Assembly (NCBI GenBank): GCA_027186245.1
Contig: CP114495.1
Location: 7,370,501-7,434,500 of the forward strand
Reading direction: 5' to 3'
DNA length: 64,000 nucleotides
Source: Coriaria nepalensis
Lineage: Eukaryota > Streptophyta > Magnoliopsida > Cucurbitales > Coriariaceae
The notes below the pieces were generated by a model that worked only from the letters and a program-made list of their open reading frames with translations, searched no databases and was not told where the DNA came from. Below, piece by piece: positions 12,843 through 24,107 of the stretch. The stretch's first letter is position 1. Every line of letters starts with the position of its first letter. A program made the position numbers and the translations under genes.

Positions 12843-14609
12843 AAGAGAGGTTCATTGTGTCGGAAGCATAAAAATGATGTCAGAGAGTTACAAAATCTAT
12901 ACAATGTAAATGAAGAGGTCGTGATATTTTGATCACATAGTAGCTCTTACTTTTTCAGTCCAACTTGCCCTTGTTTTGTTACTACAACCAGAACTTATTT
13001 TCATTTTATTTAGTTATTTATAAATTTTCTTTTCTTAAAGAGTTGTTAGATCAATTAGGCAGGTTGTTGAAGTGGATATGAAACTGGTGATTCAAATATG
13101 TCTTCTTCCCTTCTATAAGTAGAAGCAATGGAATATTCTCTGATTCAATATTTTGTAGTTTTGTACTCTTGTTCCGGAAATGGTATGAAATGGTATCATA
13201 TTCACAACTTAAAACTGAGTGTTACCCATGTATATTTATTTTCAACGATTTAAGAACATTTTAAAGATGAAATTCACACAACTGATAAATATAGTATAAA
13301 TATAAATAAGATAACTCTTAAGAGGAAAAATATGATCCAGATATTTGATATATTTAAATTATTATATAATTTTTAAGTTTAATATTCATACTTGATATGC
13401 TTAAAAATTTAATATAAAAATACATTTATTGATAGAAAATAAATAATTAATCATTATAATTGATAATAGTAATTAATAGTATCTAATAAATGTCAATACA
13501 TTCCTATAAAATATATTAAGAGAGAATTTGTAAAAGTAATTCAAAAATTATTTTATTTAAAATATTATCTCCAAAAAAATTTATCTTGAAAAAATGTCTT
13601 TAAATTTGACTTTTGTTGACTTTAAAAAAAAGTAATGGAGAAAATGCACAACTATTGTATTACTCTTCGGTTAATTTTTGAGGAAATAAAAAATAAAAAA
13701 AAGAAGAAAACCAAAAAAATAAAAACATTCATCACCTTCCTTCAATATAAATGCAGTTTAATATTAATTGATGCCTTCTAATGATTCACGATGAAATTTC
13801 GAGTTATAATTTTGTATTCTTTGAAAGAATTCATAAGTGAATAATGAGAAATGAGTTTCAAGTTCGAAACGGGTTGGAAAAGGGTAAGAATAGGTTCGGG
13901 CTGACCCGTTGGAGGTTGAAGAAAATAAACAGTGATGAATAAATGACGCCTACGTGCAAGAAGTGGGGGCGTGAGGGTGCGTGCTTGTTCTGATGGAGGA
14001 TTTGAGACCACTGTTGGATTCCTTGTGAAATTTCATATAAGATAAAGTCATTACAAATAATATTTTGACATGTATAGAGCATAGAACATTGAGGTCAAAG
14101 ATTTTTATTTTGTTCTCCCGATGTCCGATGGGCTCTAAACGTATTCATTGAGCATTGAGATTAGAGATATTTGTTATGTATTTCGGATTCTAATGGGCTC
14201 TGAACATATCCATCAAATGTTGAGGTTAGAGCATTGTGTACATTAAGAACCCATCAATCATCGAGATTAGGGGATCAATGCTCCTATTCCTGTTGAAAAT
14301 TGTAAGGGATGATTACAGTTTTGATCCATTCGAGGATGAGGTGGTCGTTGAAATGAATGAGAATATTACATATAGGGGATTGCCATATATATACATGTTC
14401 AAGTTCCTAGAATTTCATCATGTAAAACTTGATATCATACTTGTGAAGGGTGAAAATATTACGTTATATGTTAAGCACAAAAACTCAACTTCTAAGTTTT
14501 TCTCCTCATATCTCGAGGCTCAAGAGGGACAAATAAGGTCCCCATCGAGCATTGAGATAAGGTCAGTTGAGACAAACAAGTCTCTTTGATTATATATAGA
14601 TGCTCGATA
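12843..14609. other. Intergenic, AT-rich; unassigned ORF 14236-14589
   Basis: This follows the 3' UTR of the zinc-ribbon gene. It holds one open frame of 117 codons at 14236-14589 (+) with no family resemblance that I can defend. Between about 14100 and 14280 a short phrase recurs with variation (GATGGGCTCTAAACG, AATGGGCTCTGAACA, each followed by ATTGAGCATTGAG-like text), a small degenerate direct repeat leading into the repeat field that follows. Confidence 0.5.
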
Positions 14610-15480
14610 GGGGTTTTAAAATCAAAGGTTAAACATTTAAGATTAAGGGTTTAACATTTATAAAATCACTCTAAAAGTTTGACTTTTAATAATAAATATC
14701 GAACATTTGATCATAAATATCTAACTTTGACCTTAAGGGTTAAACCTTTGATCATATAGGTTAAACTTTTGAGTGTTTAACCATTCATCCTAAAGGTTTG
14801 ACCCTTAATCATCATAATCGTTAAACCTTTGGTCTTAAAATATTTAACTTTTAACCATAATTGTTTTACCTTTGATCATAGATATTTAGCTTTTAACCTT
14901 AAAGGTTCTCGAACTTTGACCTTAAAGGTTAGACCTTTGACTTTAAAAGTTAAAATTTTCACCTTAAATGTTACATTTGACCTTAAAGGTTAAACCTTTG
15001 ATCATAAATGTTAAACTTTTGATCTTATATATTTAACCATTCACCCGAAAGGTTTGACATTTAATTATAAAAGTTAAACCTTTAGATCAAAAGTTTAACC
15101 TTTCATCATAAATATTTGACCTTTGATCATAAATGTTTAACTTTTGGCTTTAAAAGTTAAACTTTTAATCTTAAATATTTAATATCACCCTAAATATTTG
15201 ACTTTTAAAGTTAAATATTATACTTTAAATATTTAACCTTTGACGTTAAATGTTTGACATTTTACCTTAAAAGCCTTTAACCTTAAAAGTTAAGCCTTTG
15301 ACATAAATGTTATACATTTGATCTTAAATGTTTAACTTTTCACCCTAAAAGTTCGACCTTTGATCATAAAAGTTAAATCTTTGATCATAAAAAGTTTAAC
15401 TTTTGATCTTAAGTGTTTTACCTTTAATCATAAATATTTAATATTTGATTTTAAAAATTTAACCTTGCACCGTAAAATTT
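14610..15480. repeat. Degenerate field of TTAAACTTTTGATCATAAA-like short repeats
   Basis: For about 870 bases the sequence is built almost entirely from variants of GTTAAACCTTTGATCATAAA: a GTTTAAC/GTTAAAC core, CTTTTGA or CCTTTGA, then a C/TTTAAA or CATAAA linker. Units of roughly 18-24 bases repeat some 40 times with no fixed phase. Both the motif and its reverse complement occur (TTTGACCTT and AAGGTTAAA), so many neighbouring units can pair. It is not coding and matches no microsatellite or TE domain that I know. Confidence 0.85.
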
Positions 15481-16571
15481 GGCACTTTGATTTTAGAACA
15501 CTTTCAATTCCCAAATAGAAAAAAAAAAAAAAAACTCATCATTAAGTAGCTTTATATACCATTTGCAAGTAACAAAAAAAACAATGAAAGATGTATTAAG
15601 TAGATTTATACATAAAAAATCTTGATCGTACAAGAAACAAAGAAAAATACTATTGAGAGTAAAGAAAAAATTTCCTTCCATTTAATATTGAAAAATATGA
15701 TCACGAAAAGGAATTTCATTTATGTACAAGTAACAAAGATCAGGTATGTCTCTCCTAAAAAGATTATCAACATTAGGAAGAATAGGTAGTTAACGACGCT
15801 CTTTTCCACATGTATCTCTTTAAGTCTTCGGAATCAACTCCACGCACATGGGAGCTTTTTCAGTTATGTACAAGAAGAAAGAAAAAAAAAAGCCAAATCA
15901 GTAAACTTGATTGTAAATAAAAAATTATTACAGAATTATATATTATTGCTCGATGGGTCGATGTTTGATTCTCGACGGGTCTATCGAGCAACAATAACTA
16001 AAATTCAGATTTTTAGAATCCATTACATATCTCAAATATCTCTATTTCCTTTACAAACGAAACAAAAACTTAGTATAAAGATAAAACTATCATTTTTATC
16101 GTGATTATACATCAATATGTAATGGAGAAACGAAAAATATCTTCAAACATATATACCATATTTTTTTTCCAATCAATGACGGCCAAATCTTGCAAATGGT
16201 GGTTGAAGAATGGATAACAAATGATAGATTGAAATCAGATTGAAAATATAGAATTTTGAGATTTTTTAGATAAAGAACAAATAAAGAAGAAGGAGTGATG
16301 TCATGGCCGGAATCATACCTGGGTGATTAGTTCTATTTCCACATATATCTATTCTTCTGGCTATAGTATAATTAAGTTATTATTTCTTATTATTTGTGTC
16401 AAACCAAATGCATAATATACAACAGCGATGTCTGTAAGTTTTTATTTTCAAACTCATTGGTCAGATATAATTTTGTACATTAGAAAATTTTGGGATACCA
16501 CCATATTCAATTATAGTCTATATATTTTATTTGTGTGCTCTTTTCATCATTTATGAATTATAATTATATAG
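15481..16571. other. Intergenic, AT-rich, no gene seen
   Basis: Nothing codable was found. A phrase GCTCGATGGGTCGATG near 15949, followed by CTCGACGGGTCTATCGAGC, makes a small imperfect hairpin and resembles the GCTCGATAGGGG at about 14602 on the other side of the repeat field. Confidence 0.45.
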
Positions 16572-16913
16572 GTGATGGATGATTTTTTAGAACAAAATAA
16601 TGGATGTAATATTTCAAGTCCGAATAGGGATTTAGAAGAATTAAAAACACCATATGTGGGAATCGTTTTTGAGACAATAGAAGAAGCAAAAATATATTAC
16701 GAAGATTATGGTCGAAAAAAAAGTTTTTGCATTGGTATTCGAAGTACGGGAAAAATAAAATTAAATGATGTTACTAGCATATTATTGAGTTACTCACACC
16801 AAGGGAAATATGTTGGCATGGCTACTAAAGAAGATTATGTTTTAGAGAAGACTATTATGGGTGATGTAAAACTACGGTTCCTTCTTACACTACGAGGTGG
16901 AATCCATTTTTAA
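16572..16913 (+). pseudogene. FAR1-type DNA-binding domain fragment (MULE/FRS-derived)
   Basis: An open frame of 113 codons includes PYVGIVFETIEEAKIYYEDY, followed by a Gly-Ile-Arg-Ser segment. This matches the start of a FAR1 DNA-binding domain, shared by FAR1-RELATED SEQUENCE proteins and by Mutator-like transposases. The rest of the domain, the transposase core and the SWIM zinc finger do not follow; the frame ends at 16913 in unrelated sequence. It is a truncated relic, although the surviving segment has no internal stop. Whether it is transcribed cannot be seen. Confidence 0.6.
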
Positions 16914-18752
16914 AAATAGACTTTTGGCATTCGGACCCAAACGACAAACCACCATAACTGTCATTTGATGCTCTGCTTCTCAAGCATACAGATTCATAAA
17001 TAGTTAAAACTTAATCAAAACTGAAAATTAAAAGGGAAGAAAAGATTATACAGAGCCCTTAGTCTCCTCCAAGTTCCAGATGAAACTTCACTATTTTCCC
17101 GTTTGTTGCCTCTGCTGGATCGTTGTTCATCGCCGCCGCCGCCTCATGGTGGTCTCTCCCTGTCACGCGATCTCTATTCTTGATCCACACGGTTGACAAC
17201 TCAAATGTTAGATTCAGGTTTGATTGATTCAACTCGTGAATCAAACAATTGGATAATAAGAAAAGATGATAAGAAAATAGTTATCTCTCTCTTTTTCTTC
17301 TATTTGGAGGGCATACTTATGATGAGAAGCCCTAAGATTTTGTGCCTTTATATTCGAGTTTATTGAGATTCATTTTAATTCCCATTTTGGGAAAATTAAA
17401 ATTTATTTTTACCTGATAAAATATAGACTATAATTTGGGCTCCGCTCATGGGCATGTTTATGCTTATTAATACTTTAATGATTTAACATATCTTATTTTG
17501 ACTAAAAAAATATTTTATGATTTTATCATCATTAAATCTCTATTTAATAATTATCTTAGTCAGAATAATATTTTTCTAATTAATTAATTAATTTATAATT
17601 AAATCTAAATCACTTTGTTATGATAGCAGTGCAGTTGTGATATATTAAATAAATTAAACTAATTAATGACTTAACTTTTTAAGCTAAGTTCCTCATTATG
17701 AATGTCAAAATTCTCCAATTTAGAATCCAATCTCGATCCGATCAACCTTAGTGTGTGTGACCAAATATGTTCTACATTTTCACAATAAGTGAGCCCTACA
17801 ATAACTTATGAGTTTTATCCATTCTTGAGGAATGGACTATTTGACTTTGAAAATATTTTTCAAAACAGATAGTCAACATGATTATCCTTTATGATTAAGT
17901 TGACTTAAACCACTAGACACACATTGGCTTCTAGCAGGGTGTATGTTTCACACCTGTATCGAGAAATACAAAAAACTTCCACAAGAAATGTAGATGACTA
18001 GTACTAGACTGATATATAATGGATTTAAGAAGAACTCTCTCTTGAACTATACTACCTTGCGCAAGGATTTCTTTATGCATAAATTATATGACTGATAGAA
18101 ACATCTCCTCTAATATAGAGGTGATGGATCTCATCTTATGATCCTACATTACTGCAAAGACTCGAACACATGCCCAATGTTCACCTTATTAGTGGCCTTT
18201 AGTAAGATAATGTCTAGTGACATCAAAACATGATATCTTATATATTAGTGTTGTGGTGATCTCAGGTTTAAGCATCACAAGTACAATCATCACCAACAAA
18301 ACTCACTAATAGTTTAATATCATTACCATTGAGTTTTATCAAGTGATCATGTCTCTACTAATCACCTACATGTCTATCCTAGTGTTTCCCAATATCAATG
18401 AATATAAGATCATCATTTTTCTCTTCGAAGATGATAACACATGTAATAGTCTTTCCAGACTTTAACCAACTTGGATCTCATCCTTCCAAGATCTCCATCG
18501 TAGATCTAAGTATATATCCGAGAATCGAGAATCTATCAAGTATGCAATTATTCATATATATATGCAAGTTATTATGTCCAACCTAATAATATTATGACAT
18601 ATTATATATACTCTAATTCAATGCTATGCAATCAATTATGTTGATAAGTTAGAAAATTCAAGATTGATTTTTATAAGTGATGACCCGATCAAGTCATATC
18701 CAATCGGCTTGACAGACATATACTTTCAATCTCCCATATATTAGTTTTAGTA
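16914..18752. other. Intergenic, possible degenerate LTR-retrotransposon sequence (-)
   Basis: No intact gene. The interval 17040-17250 is more GC-rich and encodes, on the minus strand, a 61-codon frame containing MNNDPAEATNGKIVKFHLEL, which has the look of the start of a copia gag but stops at once. The AT-rich sequence at higher coordinates would then be its leader or LTR. This is a weak inference; no LTR pair, primer-binding site or pol domain was found. Confidence 0.25.
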
Positions 18753-19126
18753 ATAGGGTTTATTATAACCACTTGAGAAATGCAATACTTATAGAGTTAG
18801 ATGGTGGAAATATGTATTTCGTACTCACATACTTTCTTTAAAAGCAAGTGGAAAATCCTCAAATTTTTTATGCAATTCAATGCGATGAAAGTGGTAGGGG
18901 CTGAAAATTTCTTCTAGGTGGACTCTCAATCTCATATGTCATAGGGTTTATTATAACCACTTGAGAAATGCAATACATATAGAGTTAGATGGTGGAAATG
19001 TGTATTTCGTACTCACATATTTTCTTTAAAAGCAAGTGGAAAATCCTCAAATCTTTTATGCAATTCAATGCGATGAAAGTGGTAGGGCTGAAAATTTCTT
19101 TTAGGTGGACTCTCAATCTCGTATGT
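18753..19126. repeat. 188-bp tandem duplication
   Basis: The sequence starting ATAGGGTTTATTATAACCAC at 18753 recurs at 18941, and the two copies run in parallel for about 185 bases with few differences (CTTATAGAG versus CATATAGAG, GGGGCTG versus GGGCTG). It lies immediately upstream of a transposase-like fragment and may be part of the same dead element. Confidence 0.9.
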
Positions 19127-19169
19127 CATACCAATATTTTGGGGTTATAGTTTTGTTCGATACAATATA

Positions 19170-19570
19170 TCGAACAAACAAATTCAGTATGCTTTTTGCA
19201 CTATTTATAAGAGTAAACTATCATATGCAATCGATACAGTTTGGATGTGCAGTTTTATAAGATGAAAGTGAAGTTACATATGTTCTCATGGTTGTTTGAG
19301 ACACGGCTTAAAGCTATGGGATGTCGTGCTCGAGTTTCAATTATCATTGACTAAGACCCAATAATGAAGGTGCAAATGCTAAATTTTTTTCCGAACACTC
19401 ATCATTTATTAAGAAGAAATTTGTCGAGAAGGTGTCACAAATATACTATAAAAAGTAAAAGTTTAAGATTGAGATGAAAAAATGCATCTAGTCGACATAT
19501 AAGAAAAAAGATTTTGATGAGAAGTGGAAGACATTGATGATGGAAAATGGGTTGGAAAACATGTTATCTC
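19170..19570 (+). pseudogene. MULE/FAR1-related transposase relic
   Basis: Reading forward with frame changes gives phrases of the MULE transposase core: FGCAVL then DESEVTYVLMVV, then a stretch matching the conserved ITDQD region (IITD followed by a stop), then FFPNTHHL, and further on FDEKWKTLMMENGLENM, which corresponds to the FRS segment after the core. Stops and frameshifts are frequent, so it is not functional. It may belong with the FAR1-domain fragment at 16572, from which it is separated by 2.3 kb. Confidence 0.6.
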
Positions 19571-20441
19571 TCTCTTCTCTACCTAGGAAGCTATTCTAAC
19601 TTCATCTGTTGACCTGGTTAGGTAGCTACTAACAAAATCAGGAATACTAGTTGTATATAGAAGTAGTCATTGACATGAAAAAAGAAAGTAATAAAGAAGA
19701 ATAAATCACCTTCCAGTATGCCATACTACTTATACCTTCTCATTTCTTTGAAATACGTGGCTGGAGTGGCCGCCCACAAAAAAGGAAGGTTAGAAGTGAA
19801 ATTGAGTATATAATTTGATTAGAACGGAAAGGTATTTTTCAAACTAAAAAAAACCGCCTGATGACGTAACGGGACTTATATCCGTTGGCTTCACCGACTT
19901 CCTATATGTAAGATCCCGCGCCACTCTCGTTTTCCCACCTCTGCTCTCTGCTCTCTGCTCTCTCGCGCGCTCCCTGCTCTCGTTTTCGACGGCAAGATCC
20001 AACGGAACGCTTCCCTCTCTCACACTCTTGCTCCGCCGTGAAGCTCCGTGGGATTCCGGTTCTCTCACTCACGCTCTTTTCTGATCTCCGATTTCGCCTC
20101 ACCCTCACGGCCGAGTATATTTTGTTTACTAGGGTTTCATTTCTCTGATCTCACTGTCATTGTTATTTTATTTCTTTTTTTTATTTTCCAGTTTGTTTGT
20201 TTTCCTTGTTTTTTTTTGTTCTGGAAATTAAGGGTCTCCTTTCTCTGATCTCTCTGTCATTTCTGCTCTCTAACTTTTTGTTTGCGGATCGTAATTTCTC
20301 TTTTTTGCAAGGACAATTCTGAGTATAATTTTAATTTCTTTTCTAGGATTTTCCTCTGTTTTCTGATCTCCTATTTTCACTGTGATTTATATTCTATTTT
20401 ACTGTTTGTTTTTCTTCTTTTTGTTTCTGGAAACTAATGCC
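19571..20441 (+). promoter_or_regulatory. Promoter and leader of the intronless CDC20, with MSA-like cores
   Basis: Upstream of the CDC20 start there are three AACGG cores: AACGG at 19868-19872, its complement CCGTT at 19882-19886 inside ATCCGTTGGC, and AACGG at 20001-20005. AACGG is the core of the M-specific activator element bound by three-repeat MYB (MYB3R) factors in plant mitotic genes (family knowledge). The leader is CT- and T-rich, and 20130-20445 contains imperfect internal repeats. TSS position is unknown. Confidence 0.5.
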
Positions 20442-20445
20442 ATGG
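20130..20445 (+). repeat. Imperfect direct repeats in the CDC20 leader
   Basis: The phrase TTTCTCTGATCTCACTGTCA near 20140 recurs as TTTCTCTGATCTCTCTGTCA near 20240 and more loosely near 20350. The first and last copies are also similar downstream, ending in TCTGGAAATTAAGGG (about 20220) and TCTGGAAACTAATGCC (about 20425). The second of these runs directly into the CDC20 start codon, so the DNA around the start lies in a repeated block. Confidence 0.65.
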
Positions 20446-21752
20446 ATGCAGGAAGGTGCAACCGTACAAGGAAATACACAGAAAACCTGGACAGATTCAT
20501 ACCGAACAGATCAGCAATGGACTTTGACTACGCACACTATATGCTCACTTCTAGGTTTAAAGTTAAGGAAAATTGTGATCGTTCACCATCGAGCCAGGCC
20601 TACCAGAAGATATTAGCTGAAGTCTTCAACATGAACAGAACTCGGATACTGGCTTTCAAGAACAAGCCTCCAGAACCGGTTGAGCCCTTCCCAAAGGATT
20701 TTTTCGGTTGGGAATATCGGCCTAAACCTGCAAAGCCCGTCTGGTTCATTCCACCGGCGCCAGAAAGGTTGTTGGATCTTCCTGATTTTGTTGATGACTT
20801 CTACCTGAATTTGCTCGACTGGGGAAGCAGAAATGTGCTCATTGTTGCTCTTGCAAATGATGTATACCTGTATAATGCAAGCAATAAATCTACTACAAAA
20901 CTTGTCACTATTGATGAAGAAGACGGACCTGTTACGAGTGTCAGTTGGGATCTTGATGGTAGGGATGTTGGCATTGGCTTGGACAATTCCGAAGTGCAAA
21001 TATGGGACTCGACAGTTGGTCGGAAGAAAAGAAGTCTGAGAGGTGGCCATGGATTGCGAGTCGGATCATTGGCATGGAACGAAAACATTCTCACAACAGG
21101 AGGTAAGGAGGGGAAGATCATAAACAGCGATGTACGAGTTAGAGATCACATCGTTCATACTTACAACGGGCATGGACGAGAAGTCTGTGGGCTAAGATGG
21201 TCAGAATCCGGGCGGAAATTAGCGAGCGGAGGAAATGATAATCTCATCCACATATGGGACAGATCCATGGCGTCATCAAATTCAGCAACAGAGTGGCTCT
21301 ACAGGCTTGAAAAGCACACATCTGCCGTGAAAGCACTTGCTTGGTGTCCTTTTAGATCCAATATGCTTGCAACAGGTGGCGGTGCAGGGGATGAGTGCAT
21401 AAAGTTTTGGAACACGGACACTGGTGCTTTTTTGAGTACGGTCAATACAGGCAGTCCGGTTTCTGGTCTGATTTGGAACAAGAATGAGAAGGAGCTACTT
21501 AGCTCACATGGGTTTCCTCGGCATCAGCTCACACTCTGGAAATATCCATCAATGAAGAAGATGGCTGATGTTACCGGTCATATTTCAAGGGTTCTTTCCA
21601 TGGCTCAGAGTCCGGATGGTTGCACTGTGGCATCGGCCGGAGCTGATGAACTGTTATTTCTTTGGAATGTATTTGGGGATCCTGAAGTTGCCAAGAGGGC
21701 CCTTAAAGTTAAAAAAGAGCTGCCGTATTCTCACTTGAGCCAAATGCGGTGA
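20442..21752 (+). CDS. CDC20: CDC20, intronless copy (APC/C activator, WD40)
   Basis: CDC20 binds and activates the anaphase-promoting complex and recruits mitotic substrates. This single-exon gene encodes 436 residues. The start chosen is the ATG at 20442 ([20 protein letters not shown]), because its first four residues match the neighbouring CDC20; an in-frame ATG at 20382 would only add a hydrophobic leader unknown in CDC20. Visible motifs are the C-box DRFIPNR (residues 17-23), KEN (42-44), [15 protein letters not shown] and a WD40 propeller with phrases such as [10 protein letters not shown] and [12 protein letters not shown]. Compared with the second copy at 24-26 kb it lacks about 18 residues before the C-box. 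It ends SQMR, so the usual Ile-Arg tail that docks on APC3/CDC27 is Met-Arg. Absence of introns suggests a retrogene or intron loss. No stop or frameshift interrupts it. Confidence 0.95.
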   Translation: MDAGRCNRTRKYTENLDRFIPNRSAMDFDYAHYMLTSRFKVKENCDRSPSSQAYQKILAEVFNMNRTRILAFKNKPPEPVEPFPKDFFGWEYRPKPAKPVWFIPPAPERLLDLPDFVDDFYLNLLDWGSRNVLIVALANDVYLYNASNKSTTKLVTIDEEDGPVTSVSWDLDGRDVGIGLDNSEVQIWDSTVGRKKRSLRGGHGLRVGSLAWNENILTTGGKEGKIINSDVRVRDHIVHTYNGHGREVCGLRWSESGRKLASGGNDNLIHIWDRSMASSNSATEWLYRLEKHTSAVKALAWCPFRSNMLATGGGAGDECIKFWNTDTGAFLSTVNTGSPVSGLIWNKNEKELLSSHGFPRHQLTLWKYPSMKKMADVTGHISRVLSMAQSPDGCTVASAGADELLFLWNVFGDPEVAKRALKVKKELPYSHLSQMR

Positions 21753-24107
21753 GCTTCGACGTCGTGAGCGTGGATAACAACATTTTGTTGTAACTACTAG
21801 ATATTACTGTAACTACTGATTCTTCAGTTTAGTTAAATGCAACTAAACACAAATTCTTGTACGGTCCATCATTTTGTATTCTATTTGAAAAGGGAAGCAA
21901 TAAAAAGATGAAAGAGTTCTCATTTGTTCTTGACTTGCTGTTTAATTATAAACATTACTTAGACTGTTGATTTCACTTCCCTTGATTTCTTTATGCTCTA
22001 GACACATTAAATGATATATGAAACCCAGATTCTTCTTCAATACAAATTAGAAGCAGTCTCTTTACTGCCTCCAGTTCCATGTAGTAAGAAGGCTTATGAC
22101 TTTACAATATCAACAAATAACAATTACCCTTTGATCCCTTCTTGTTTCTAACATGATGAGATAGCCTTCACGACAGTGTGCACAGGCGCACTGGATATAG
22201 AATCTTCATTATTCCTTTGATCATTTCCTTAACTTCATGAAACTAATCTCACAACATTCACCCTCAAAAGGCCTCAGAGAAACACCACACGGCAGCTTGG
22301 TAACCTTAAACAGCACATGCAGAGATTTTGATGCCTTCAGCTCGATTTCTCCATGAATGAACTGCACATGTAAGTCATGTTTTGATTTCTCCAGATCAAA
22401 ACTGAAGAAGTTATGTTGGTTAGAAGTTGATGGTATGCTTTTGACTAGTTTTTCTTGAAGTGCAAGTCCGGGGCAAAATTCAAATTTCAGCTACAATTTC
22501 AACTACCATCAAGTTTATTTTGATATTTAAAGTGTTGAAGCAAAGTCTAGAAGCATTTGGAGGATAGCATGAAAGATTGGAATTGCAAAAGTCACACAGT
22601 TTTTCCTGATTTGGTGCAAAGATTGCATTTTGAGGCTTTAAGCCCTTTAGGATGAGTACATTCCTGTTTGCTTTTATGTTTAGTCTTGTAACCAGTAGTT
22701 TGCTTTCCTTTTCATCAGCTTAATTTATTTAGTTAAAGCGTCATGGCTGGACATGTACTCTCTCAATTTCTCTAGTTAAATACAAAGCAAATTTGCTCAT
22801 TGCAGTATGCCAGCTTACAGCAGCAAAATCTGTGTTCTTTACTCTTTTCATTTCCTTCACTTTCAAACAAAATTCTAACATCTGAAGTGTAATATATTGT
22901 TGATAATGGGCATCGTAGGGCAATAAAATAATACGTTTGTGTTGTCTTTGTTTCGAATAGTGTCTTTCAGAACTTTCAAGAAGAAGAGGGCCAGAGTGGC
23001 ACTTGTAGAAACTTGTGATATTGGCTTAGGTAAAGTATCCATGAAGCACATATCATGATTTGGAAAATCGATCCAGATAAAGCAAACCACATGAAGAAAT
23101 TTATCTACAGGTTGTTAGAATAAGTGAAGCAGATTGCTTATTGACAGTTCCACTTCTCATAGGTTGACTTTTCGAGATGAAGTTTTTCCTGGAGTTGACT
23201 TGCATTGAGACAGTTATTTAGGCATCAATTGAAACTTGATCAAACAAATCCCAGATTGATCGAATCAGACTTGAATGGGATAAGCCTCTTAGAAGTTGAC
23301 AGTGTTCAAATGAGCCTAGTTTTCTTCAAGTGCTAGTTTGGAGCCAAATTGGAATTCTGGTTACTTTATGCAACTGCCCATCAAGTTTCTTTTGAAGATT
23401 AAAGAGCGTAGAAGCTGAGTGTTGAAGCTTCTTGCTTTTACTGCATTGTGTATAGGCTGATTTTGGCTTTGCTTGTGGTAGAATTTTTCATGTATTTGTT
23501 AATTTTCTTGTAAAGACTTTACAGCTAAAGTAATAGACAGAATTGAGGGGAAGTGAGCCAAAACAGAATTGTAGATTTACATGAATAACTAAGGGGTCAT
23601 GATTACCAGTTCAATCAGCACCTTACTTTTAAGGAAGTCGATGCAAAATCTTGTAATATGTAAACAAGTCGATGCAAGCTTAAATAATGGTAGTAGTAAG
23701 CAAGGATTCATCTTCTATTTCAAGCACACAGGAAAAGACGAAAAGGAAGAAGATTGACCAGTAAGTAAACCGGTAAGTCTAGCTATACAAGAGGCATATA
23801 ACCCATTCAATTTACAGGTTTTCGTAAATGAATGATATGTTAGTGTCGGACTGTGCTTAGATGATTATCAAAAAATATGTCGTATGAAATATTCAAACAA
23901 TTAGGTGCCAAGAATGTAGAGTTTCAAACACTTTTTTTATAACAATTTTAGGGGATAAAATTTTACCTCACATTATAAGGTGTCTGTTTAGTTACATTTT
24001 CTTGTACAATATATACCAAAAAGAAATCTATATCCACAACACAACGTTGTTAAAAGTTAAAACAAATCAAGATTTTCCATGGAAACTTCAAGGCATGATG
24101 AAAAAAT
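21753..24107. other. Intergenic between the two converging CDC20 genes
   Basis: This 2.35-kb spacer contains the 3' UTRs of both CDC20 genes and no supported gene. An imperfect direct repeat is visible: about 22430-22560 (AGAAGTTGATGG, TTTTCTTGAAGTGC, CCATCAAGTTTATTTTGA) and about 23286-23420 (AGAAGTTGACAG, TTTTCTTCAAGTGC, CCATCAAGTTTCTTTTGA) share the same order of phrases. Confidence 0.6.

Noticed and set aside
14236..14589. 117-codon + strand ORF (RDDYSFDPFEDEVVVEMNEN)
   Set aside because: No family resemblance, no promoter or partner exon, and it borders a repeat field. Left as unassigned spacer.
16160..16560. Possible promoter for the FAR1-domain ORF
   Set aside because: Only AT-rich sequence without a convincing TATA/leader arrangement; the downstream ORF is truncated.
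20613..21121. Minus-strand frames of 106-145 codons inside the plus CDC20
   Set aside because: Antisense to WD40-coding sequence; no start context, promoter or family resemblance.
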